DNA of 9,399 nucleotides from Mariniphaga sp. (lineage in GTDB: Bacteria > Bacteroidota > Bacteroidia > Bacteroidales > Prolixibacteraceae). Location of the stretch: assembly GCA_013203525.1 (NCBI GenBank), contig JABMQB010000251.1, positions 1-9,399 of the forward strand. The letters are read 5' to 3'. A program made the translations under genes and the position numbers. This document shows positions 1 through 5,389 of the stretch, in pieces. Numbering within the stretch: the stretch's first letter is position 1; each line of letters begins with the position of its first letter. Under the pieces are notes generated by a model. The model did no database searches. It was not told where the DNA came from and was given only the letters and a program-made list of their open reading frames with translations.

Positions 1-1221
1 AAAAATAATTTTGAAGTTCAGAAAAATAAAATTCAACTTTATAGTAATCAGGTATTTGTAACAGATTCGGTTGAGGGGATTGTTCCTGAATTTCTGACTT
101 TATTACATGGAGTTCTCGACTCACCTGATATCCCGTTAAATGTTTCTCGGTCGTATTTACAAAGCGATTCGAATGTTAAAAAAATCAGTAGCCATATTTC
201 AAAAAAGGTTTCTGATAGGTTAAATGATATTTTTAAAGAATCACGTGATGATTTTGAGAAAAAATGGGACGACCTGAAAGTTTTTATAGAATACGGAATG
301 TTATCTGATGAAAAATTCTATGACCGTTCAAAAGATTTTTTCCTTCTGAAAAATACTGAGAGTAAGTATTTTACTTTTGAAGAATATGAAAAGCTTATTA
401 AAGAGAACCAGACAGATAAAGATAAAAATCTGATTTTCTTATATACTAGTGATATTGAAGCTCAATTTAGTTTTGTTGAAGAAGCAAAATCAAAAGGTTA
501 CGATGTATTGATCATGGATGATGTACTTTCAACACCACTTATCAATCAATTGGAACAGAAGTTTAGTGACAAAAAATTTGTTCGTGTTGATTCTGAAGTT
601 GTTGAAAACCTTATTAAAAAAGATTCTGAAACAAAAAAAGAATTGACTTTTGATCAGAAGGAAGAATTACGCCCGGTATTTCAGGCAGTTTGCCCTGAGG
701 TTACAGGAACTACTTTTATGGTTGATTTTCAGGATATGGGCGAAAATGGTAACCCTGTTGTTATTACCCGGAGCGAGTTTATGCGTCGAATGAAAGACAT
801 GAGTCAGATTCAATCAGGAATGAGTTTCTATGGTGAAATGCCTGACAGCCTGAACCTTGTTGTCAATAATGCACATCCTTTGGTTAAAAGGGTAATGGAT
901 AGAAAAGATAAAACTCTTGGGACTGCTCTTGAAAAATTTAATACTGAATTATCAGGGATTAAAGTAGAAGTTGATAAACTTGAAAAGGCGAAGGAAGGTA
1001 AAAAAGATGAGGAAGTTCCTCAAGCCGATAAAGAAAAGCTGGACGATCTGAATAAGACTGTTTCTGAACTGGAAGAAAAGAAAAAGTTGAAGCTTACCGA
1101 TTTTGGTAAAAAGAATAAACATGCAAAACAATTGGTTGATCTTGCATTACTGGCAAGCGGCATGTTAAAAGGTGTCGACCTTGATAAATTTGTTAAACGT
1201 AGTATCGAATTAATAAGATAA
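1..1221 (+). CDS. htpG: Hsp90-family molecular chaperone HtpG, 5'-truncated by window edge
   Basis: HtpG is the bacterial cytosolic Hsp90, an ATP-dependent homodimeric chaperone. The reading frame is open from base 1, so the gene starts outside the window; 406 residues are visible. The window begins inside the middle domain: visible residues 47-50 are the NVSR of the Hsp90 signature PLNVSR, preceded by PEFLTLLHGV (29-38). The N-terminal GHKL ATPase domain is therefore off the left edge (about 275 residues missing if the protein is the ~680 residues usual in Bacteroidota, from memory). The C-terminal dimerisation domain contains a Lys/Glu-rich, probably coiled-coil insertion at about visible residues 305-362, between the NNAHPLV and LVDLALLASGMLKG segments, which adjoin closely in E. 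coli HtpG. The first ATG in the visible part (298) is internal Met100 and not the real start. The gene ends in TAA, followed 17 bases later by a terminator shared with convergent rpoD. Identification is confident. Confidence 0.97.
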   Translation, partial: KNNFEVQKNKIQLYSNQVFVTDSVEGIVPEFLTLLHGVLDSPDIPLNVSRSYLQSDSNVKKISSHISKKVSDRLNDIFKESRDDFEKKWDDLKVFIEYGMLSDEKFYDRSKDFFLLKNTESKYFTFEEYEKLIKENQTDKDKNLIFLYTSDIEAQFSFVEEAKSKGYDVLIMDDVLSTPLINQLEQKFSDKKFVRVDSEVVENLIKKDSETKKELTFDQKEELRPVFQAVCPEVTGTTFMVDFQDMGENGNPVVITRSEFMRRMKDMSQIQSGMSFYGEMPDSLNLVVNNAHPLVKRVMDRKDKTLGTALEKFNTELSGIKVEVDKLEKAKEGKKDEEVPQADKEKLDDLNKTVSELEEKKKLKLTDFGKKNKHAKQLVDLALLASGMLKGVDLDKFVKRSIELIR

Positions 1222-1238
1222 TTTAGAAAATAGAGCAT

Positions 1239-1269
1239 AAAAAAACCGCTTTTCGAAGCGGTTTTTTTT
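1239..1269. terminator. bidirectional intrinsic terminator between htpG and rpoD
   Basis: Arms CCGCTT (1246-1251) and AAGCGG (1256-1261) close on a TTCG loop. The stem is flanked by seven A on the left (1239-1245) and eight T on the right (1262-1269), so a U-tract follows the hairpin when it is read from either strand and the A/T tracts can extend the stem. It lies 17 bases after the htpG stop and 7 bases after the rpoD stop, so it fits both convergent genes. Confidence 0.93.
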
Positions 1270-1276
1270 ATATCTT

Positions 1277-2137
1277 TTATCCAAGATATGATTTAAGCAA
1301 TTTACTTCGCGATGTATGTCGTAATCGCCTGATAGCTTTTTCTTTAATTTGCCGTACCCTTTCACGGGTCAGCCCAAATCGTTCACCGATTTCTTCCAGG
1401 GTCATCTCCTGGCATCCGATCCCGAAAAATAATCTGATAATGTCACTTTCACGTTCAGTCAATGTGGCTAATGCCCTGTGAATTTCTTTTGCCAACGATT
1501 CCTGAATCAGAGCTCTGTCTGCATTAGGAGAATCGTTATTGACAAGTACGTCGAGTAAGCTGTTGTCTTCTCCATCAACAAATGGTGCATCTACTGATAC
1601 ATGCCTTCCTGAAACACGCAATGTATCGGCAACTTTGTCGGCTGGGAGATCCAAAGATTCAGCTAATTCTTCTGGAGATGGCTTGCGTTCGTTTTCCTGT
1701 TCGAATTTCGAAAATGCTTTGTTGATTTTATTCAACGAACCAACCTGATTCAATGGCAATCGAACAATTCGAGACTGTTCAGCAAGAGCTTGAAGAATTG
1801 ACTGACGAATCCACCAAACAGCATAGGAAATAAATTTAAAACCACGGGTTTCATCAAATTTTTCCGCAGCTTTAATAAGCCCAAGGTTTCCTTCGTTAAT
1901 GAGGTCGGGTAAGCTTAGTCCCTGATTTTGGTACTGTTTAGCTACCGACACAACAAAACGTAAGTTGGCTCTGGTTAATTTTTCCAATGCAGCCTGATCA
2001 CCCTTCTTAATCCTCTGTGCTAATTCAACTTCCTCCTCTACAGTGATCAATTCTTCCTTTCCAATCTCCTGTAAATACTTATCTAATGAGGCACTTTCAC
2101 GGTTTGTGATTGACTTTGTGATCTTTAGTTGTCTCAT
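1277..2137 (-). CDS. rpoD: primary RNA polymerase sigma factor (sigma-70 family, RpoD/SigA)
   Basis: This is the housekeeping sigma factor that directs RNA polymerase core to most promoters. The 286-residue protein shows region 1.2 (about 15-45, SLDKYLQEIG), region 2 (about 52-121) with the core-binding segment DLINEGNLGLIKA and the melting/-10 recognition segment KFISYAVWWIRQSI (101-114), region 3 (about 130-207), and region 4 with the -35-binding helix-turn-helix MTLEEIGERFGLTRERVRQI (245-264). Region 1.1 and the long non-conserved insert of E. coli RpoD are absent. This short form is the normal primary sigma of Bacteroidota, which reads -33 TTG / -7 TAnnTTTG promoters. The ATG at 2137 gives the family's usual N-terminus (MRQLKITKSITN). 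It is a monocistronic-looking gene with its own promoter and a terminator directly after the stop. An alternative sigma such as RpoS or RpoH is unlikely given the close fit to the primary-sigma pattern. Confidence 0.97.
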   Translation of the reverse strand: MRQLKITKSITNRESASLDKYLQEIGKEELITVEEEVELAQRIKKGDQAALEKLTRANLRFVVSVAKQYQNQGLSLPDLINEGNLGLIKAAEKFDETRGFKFISYAVWWIRQSILQALAEQSRIVRLPLNQVGSLNKINKAFSKFEQENERKPSPEELAESLDLPADKVADTLRVSGRHVSVDAPFVDGEDNSLLDVLVNNDSPNADRALIQESLAKEIHRALATLTERESDIIRLFFGIGCQEMTLEEIGERFGLTRERVRQIKEKAIRRLRHTSRSKLLKSYLG

Positions 2138-2158
2138 ATACCTTTCTTAAAAAACGTG

Positions 2159-2189
2159 CAAATATAGAACTTTTGCCTTGAATGTTCAA
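2159..2189 (-). promoter_or_regulatory. Bacteroidota-type promoter of rpoD
   Basis: Read on the minus strand, TATATTTG (2166-2159) matches the Bacteroidota -7 consensus TAnnTTTG exactly. A TTG (2189-2187) stands 20 bases upstream at the -33 position, within the accepted spacing. Transcription would start near 2152-2154, giving a leader of only about 15 bases before the rpoD ATG. The match to both boxes and the position directly before the gene make this the best promoter in the window; the start site itself is inferred. Confidence 0.75.
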
Positions 2190-2198
2190 CGAGATTAA

Positions 2199-2213
2199 GT
2201 TATATTTTATAAC
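2199..2213. repeat. short AT-rich inverted repeat between htrA and rpoD
   Basis: GTTATA and TATAAC form perfect 6-base arms around a TTT spacer. It lies 44 bases after the htrA stop and about 10 bases upstream of the rpoD -33 box. It has no G/C-rich stem and no strong T-tract, so as a terminator for htrA it would be weak. It could equally be a binding site near the rpoD promoter or chance in AT-rich DNA. Confidence 0.3.
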
Positions 2214-2257
2214 AAATTGACAAATAAATAAAGTTGCCCTTAACCGGAATCATTTTT

Positions 2258-3697
2258 CTAACTTAAACCAAAAACAAAATAGGCAGTTTCACCAGTAGGG
2301 TAAATCCCTTCTACCAATATTCCTCCTCTCGCATTACCAATCTCTCTTTTGAAGTCATTAACCTCATAAATAGGTTTTTTATTGACATTGGTAACGATAA
2401 ATCCTTCGTTAATTCCGGCATCTTTTAATTTGCCGTCATTTAAATTATTAATTTTTATTCCGTAAGAAATTTCAAGCCTTTCTTTTTCTCTATTACTGAT
2501 TTCTTCAAATTCAGCTCCAAGAACTGTTATGTTATCTCTTACTATTTGTGTATCTCCGTGTTTGTTACGGAGAGTGACAGTAAAATGTTTCTCTGAATTA
2601 TTTCTTTTTACTAAAACTGAGATATCATCACCTGGCCTGAACTGGCTTACCTTTTCCTGAAGTTCTGCTCCGGAATTTACTTTTGTGTTTGCCACACTAA
2701 TAATTACATCCCCTCTTTTTATTCCAGCTTCCCTGGCTGCCCCGTTTTCAGTTACATCAGCAACATACACTCCTTCAATTCTATCAAAGTCATTGGCTTC
2801 AGCTAATTCAGCTGTTATATCCCGAATGCTTATACCGATTAAAGCTCTTTGTACTTCGCCAAATTCTTTCAGGTCGTTAACAACTTTTTTAACGATAGAA
2901 ACTGGAACTGCAAAAGAATAACCCGAATATGTGCCCGTGCGTGAAGCTATGGCTGTATTTATTCCAACAAGTTTACCATTTTGGTTTACGAGTGCACCCC
3001 CACTGTTACCAGGATTCACAGCTGCATCGGTCTGAATAAATGCTTCGATTGACAAATTATCATTGTTAATTCCAAGGTTTCTTGCTCTTGCACTTACTAT
3101 TCCAGCTGTAACAGTTGAAGTAAGGTTAAATGGATTTCCAACAGCAAGTACCCATTCACCCAATTTTAATTCATTTGATTCTCCGTATTTCAGAAAAGGT
3201 AAATCATTCGAGTCAATTTTTAGAAGGGCTACATCAGTTGTTGGATCAGTTCCAATTAATTCAGCTTCATATTCTCTTTTATCATTTAAAACCACCATTA
3301 TTTTCTGGGCATTTTCAATAACATGGTTATTTGTTACAATAAAACCATCGTCTGATAAAATCACACCTGAACCATAGCCTCTGGCAATTTGAGGTTCCTG
3401 TTGTCTGTAGCGGTAACCAAAGAAATCCAGAATGGGATTTTCACCACCGGACCAACCACCTCGAACTGATTGAGTCATTATATGAACTACTGCATGGATT
3501 GAATTCTCAGCTGCAAATGTAAGATCTGGCAACTGCCCTTCAACGTCATCAGGTAAAGCAGTATATTTTATGGGTTGGTTTTCCTGTATCGTAATTACTT
3601 CAGGTTTGTCGAAATATTTGGTGTAAACAAAAAGTGTTAAAAAAGCACCTGTAACAACTAAAATAAATGACAATAAAATTTTTTGTAACTTTTTCAT
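2258..3697 (-). CDS. htrA: Do/HtrA-family envelope serine protease (DegP/DegQ-like) with two PDZ domains
   Basis: HtrA proteases degrade or refold misfolded proteins in the periplasm. The 479-residue protein has an N-terminal hydrophobic segment (about 8-24) after MKKLQK, then a trypsin-like domain with the full catalytic triad: His125 in TNNHV, Asp155 in TDVALLK and Ser232 in the GNSGGAL signature. PDZ1 spans about 284-378, with PDZ-typical AREAGIKRGDVIISV at 321-335. A second, more divergent PDZ spans about 390-476, with KDAGINEGFIVTNV at 425-438. No clear AxA signal-peptidase site follows the hydrophobic stretch (it continues LFVYTKYFDK), so the protein may stay anchored in the inner membrane; two PDZ domains nevertheless place it with DegP/DegQ and not single-PDZ DegS. 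Length is ordinary for the family. The ATG at 3697 gives a sensible export signal. It lies upstream of rpoD on the same strand, but rpoD has its own promoter, so co-transcription is uncertain. Confidence 0.95.
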   Translation of the reverse strand: MKKLQKILLSFILVVTGAFLTLFVYTKYFDKPEVITIQENQPIKYTALPDDVEGQLPDLTFAAENSIHAVVHIMTQSVRGGWSGGENPILDFFGYRYRQQEPQIARGYGSGVILSDDGFIVTNNHVIENAQKIMVVLNDKREYEAELIGTDPTTDVALLKIDSNDLPFLKYGESNELKLGEWVLAVGNPFNLTSTVTAGIVSARARNLGINNDNLSIEAFIQTDAAVNPGNSGGALVNQNGKLVGINTAIASRTGTYSGYSFAVPVSIVKKVVNDLKEFGEVQRALIGISIRDITAELAEANDFDRIEGVYVADVTENGAAREAGIKRGDVIISVANTKVNSGAELQEKVSQFRPGDDISVLVKRNNSEKHFTVTLRNKHGDTQIVRDNITVLGAEFEEISNREKERLEISYGIKINNLNDGKLKDAGINEGFIVTNVNKKPIYEVNDFKREIGNARGGILVEGIYPTGETAYFVFGLS

Positions 3698-3753
3698 GGC
3701 TTATTCAATTATATAGTTTGTTTTAATTTTATTTAAAATGTTACAATAAAACG

Positions 3754-3761
3754 CAAAGATA
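3754..3761 (-). promoter_or_regulatory. candidate -7 promoter element for htrA
   Basis: On the minus strand the bases read TATCTTTG, an exact match to TAnnTTTG, 56 bases upstream of the htrA ATG. No TTG is found at the -33 spacing (the DNA there is A-rich, around 3779-3785), so the call rests on one box. The flanking C after the box (TATCTTTGC) also occurs at the rpoD and gyrB candidates. Confidence 0.45.
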
Positions 3762-3807
3762 CTGCCGTTGTTTTAAAAATAAAAAATACTGAATCGCATT
3801 TTAGTTA

Positions 3808-3838
3808 TTTTAACAGCTAACACCTGTTTTTGTTAAAA
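3808..3838. repeat. 8-bp inverted repeat in the htrA-dapF divergent region
   Basis: TTTTAACA (3808-3815) and TGTTAAAA (3831-3838) are perfect inverted arms 15 bases apart. A second, inner pairing AACAG (3812-3816) / CTGTT (3824-3828) is also possible. No coding sequence lies in 3698-3913. The position between two divergent genes suits an operator, but no regulator family can be assigned from the sequence. Confidence 0.35.
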
Positions 3839-3842
3839 AGTT

Positions 3843-3887
3843 TTATAAAATTGTCATAAAATACAAAATATCATTATAAAATTGTCA
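3843..3887. repeat. 14-bp direct repeat upstream of dapF
   Basis: TTATAAAATTGTCA occurs identically at 3843-3856 and 3874-3887, a period of 31 bases, close to three DNA helical turns. The second copy ends 26 bases before the dapF ATG. I found no good TAnnTTTG box for dapF in this region, so these copies may mark its control region. Binding by a protein on one face of the helix is inference. Confidence 0.5.
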
Positions 3888-3913
3888 GTTTAGCCAAATA
3901 AACAATTCTGAAA

Positions 3914-4696
3914 ATGAATATCAGATTTTGGAAATACCAGGGTGCCGGGAATGATTTTGTTATTATTGATAACAGAAAAATGTGGTTTGATAGCAATAAT
4001 ATTTCATTGATAAAATTTTTATGCGATCGTTGTTTTGGAGTTGGAAGCGATGGATTAATGCTTTTACAGAATCACAAGGATTATGATTTTGAAATGCTTT
4101 ATTTTAATTCTGATGGACCCGAAGCAAGTATGTGTGGTAATGGTGGAAGGTGCATCGTTTCGTTTGCTAAAAAACTTGGAATTATTCAAACCAATACAAC
4201 TTTTATGGCCGTTGACGGATTACATAAAGCTGTTGTGGAAAGTGATCAACAAGTTAACCTTAAAATGATTGATGTCTCATCATTTGAGAATATCTCGGAT
4301 GATTATTTTCTGGATACGGGCTCTCCACACTATGTCAGGTTTATAGAAGAAATTGATTCGCTGGATGTTTATTCCGAGGGGAGAAAAATTCGGTATAATG
4401 ATCGTTTTAAAGAAACAGGTACCAATGTGAATTTTACTAAATTGGGAAAAAATGAATTGACTGTTTACACGTATGAAAGAGGTGTTGAGAATGAAACATT
4501 AGCATGTGGAACAGGTATTACTGCTGCAGCTTTATGTGCAGCAATTAAAACCGGAATTGATAAGGGAGAATTTAAAGTGAAAGCCAAAGGAGGCAATCTC
4601 AGCGTATTATTTGAAAAAGAAGGCAATGGTTTTAAAAACGTTTGGTTGAAAGGCCCTGCTACTTTTGTTTTTGAAGGAGAAATCGAAGTTGATTAA
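3914..4696 (+). CDS. dapF: diaminopimelate epimerase
   Basis: DapF interconverts LL- and meso-diaminopimelate, a cofactor-independent step in lysine synthesis that supplies meso-DAP for peptidoglycan; it acts in the cytoplasm. The 260-residue protein carries both catalytic cysteines in their signatures: Cys74 in MCGNGGRC (73-80) and Cys198 in LACGTGITA (196-204). The N-terminal KYQGAGNDFVIID (7-19) and FGVGSDGLM (41-49) motifs, plus TGTNVNF (168-174), are substrate-binding segments of the family. The length is slightly short of the roughly 275 residues of E. coli but normal for this phylum. The ATG at 3914 gives the family's standard N-terminus. It is divergent from htrA and converges with the LOG-family gene, the two stop codons being one base apart. 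The LL-DAP aminotransferase gene dapL, often near dapF in this phylum, is not next to it here. Confidence 0.97.
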   Translation: MNIRFWKYQGAGNDFVIIDNRKMWFDSNNISLIKFLCDRCFGVGSDGLMLLQNHKDYDFEMLYFNSDGPEASMCGNGGRCIVSFAKKLGIIQTNTTFMAVDGLHKAVVESDQQVNLKMIDVSSFENISDDYFLDTGSPHYVRFIEEIDSLDVYSEGRKIRYNDRFKETGTNVNFTKLGKNELTVYTYERGVENETLACGTGITAAALCAAIKTGIDKGEFKVKAKGGNLSVLFEKEGNGFKNVWLKGPATFVFEGEIEVD

Positions 4697-4697
4697 T

Positions 4698-5279
4698 TTA
4701 TTTTTCAGGAACCTTAAACCATTTTGAAAACTTTTCTATATGCTTATAATTCTGAATATATTCGATAGCATCTTCAGCATTTTCAGTAATATAATATAAT
4801 TGGTTGTACTCTTCTTTTGCGAAATTTTCAGAGAATGTAACTTCAAATTGTTTGAAAAGAAATTGGAAGAAATTATTTGTATTAATAAAAACAATGGCTT
4901 TGTTATGATATGTAAGTTGTTTTAAAGTTATTACCTCTAAAATTTCTTCAAGAGTTCCAAAACCACCTGGCAATGCAATAAAGGCATCCGAAATTTCTCT
5001 TATCTGTTCTTTTCTATCCTTCATGTCATCGGTAATAATTACCTCAAGTGAATTTTCGGAAGTCAGGTTTCTTTCATGCATTCTAACAGGAATTACACCG
5101 ATAGTATTTGCACCAGCTTTTTTTGCAGCTGCTGCAGATTCCTCCATTAAGCCAACATTACCACCACCATTAACCAAAGTATGGCCACTTTTTCCTATTA
5201 AAGTTCCAAGTGTTTTAGCTTCACTAAAATAAGAATCGGCTATGCCATTACTTGAAGAACAGAAAACACAAATATTCAT
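4698..5279 (-). CDS. LOG/TIGR00730-family Rossmann-fold protein (putative nucleoside 5'-monophosphate phosphoribohydrolase)
   Basis: The 193-residue protein belongs to the family historically misnamed 'lysine decarboxylase-like'. Characterised members (plant LOG, some bacterial homologues) hydrolyse the N-glycosidic bond of cytokinin riboside 5'-monophosphates, or of AMP, releasing the free base and ribose 5-phosphate. Signature motifs are present: NGGGNVGLM (37-45), MKDRKEQI (86-93) with the conserved Arg89, and PGGFGTLEE (104-112) with the catalytic-type glutamate. It should be a soluble cytoplasmic enzyme, usually a dimer. The C-terminal 50 residues are more lysine- and aromatic-rich and less conserved. 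Start ATG 5279 gives the typical MNICVFCSSS beginning. It lies 110 bases downstream of gyrB on the same strand but beyond a strong terminator, and I see no good promoter of its own. Substrate in this organism is unknown; family assignment is firm, activity is inferred. Confidence 0.92.
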   Translation of the reverse strand: MNICVFCSSSNGIADSYFSEAKTLGTLIGKSGHTLVNGGGNVGLMEESAAAAKKAGANTIGVIPVRMHERNLTSENSLEVIITDDMKDRKEQIREISDAFIALPGGFGTLEEILEVITLKQLTYHNKAIVFINTNNFFQFLFKQFEVTFSENFAKEEYNQLYYITENAEDAIEYIQNYKHIEKFSKWFKVPEK

Positions 5280-5292
5280 TTTTAAAGTATTT

Positions 5293-5378
5293 AGTAGTGA
5301 GTATTGAGAAAAAATCCGGGGTGAAACCCGGATTTTATAGCTTTTTATATCAGAGAATAAATCTCATTACTCACTACT
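5293..5378. repeat. imperfect inverted repeat enclosing the gyrB terminator
   Basis: The left arm AGTAGTGAGTATTGAG (5293-5308) and right arm CTCATTACTCACTACT (5363-5378) are reverse complements at 15 of 16 positions, and the pairing extends one base inward (5309/5362). They enclose the gyrB terminator hairpin and about 25 further bases. The arm sequence resembles the short TGAGTA-type intergenic repeats I associate with Bacteroidota genomes, but that is memory, not a search result. It could be a dispersed miniature repeat or an extended RNA structure at the gyrB 3' end. Confidence 0.75.
5309..5337 (-). terminator. intrinsic terminator downstream of gyrB
   Basis: Perfect 10-base arms AAAATCCGGG (5311-5320) and CCCGGATTTT (5327-5336) enclose a 6-base loop. 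Read on the minus strand the stem is followed by six U (plus-strand A at 5309-5314). It is 53 bases after the gyrB stop and 30 bases before the LOG-gene start, so it should separate the two transcripts. Confidence 0.88.
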
Positions 5379-5389
5379 CGTATTTCAAA

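Noticed and set aside
298..1221. Treating the left gene as starting at ATG 298
   Set aside because: The upstream 99 codons are open and encode conserved Hsp90 middle-domain sequence including NVSR, so 298 is an internal Met.
3063..3377. 104-codon plus-strand open frame inside htrA
   Set aside because: It is antisense to the protease catalytic domain, shows no ribosome-binding context or conserved motif, and its composition is that of a complementary-strand artefact.
3712..3720. Plus-strand TATAGTTTG as a dapF promoter -7 box
   Set aside because: It has three instead of two bases between TA and TTTG, lacks a TTG at proper spacing, and is almost 200 bases from dapF.
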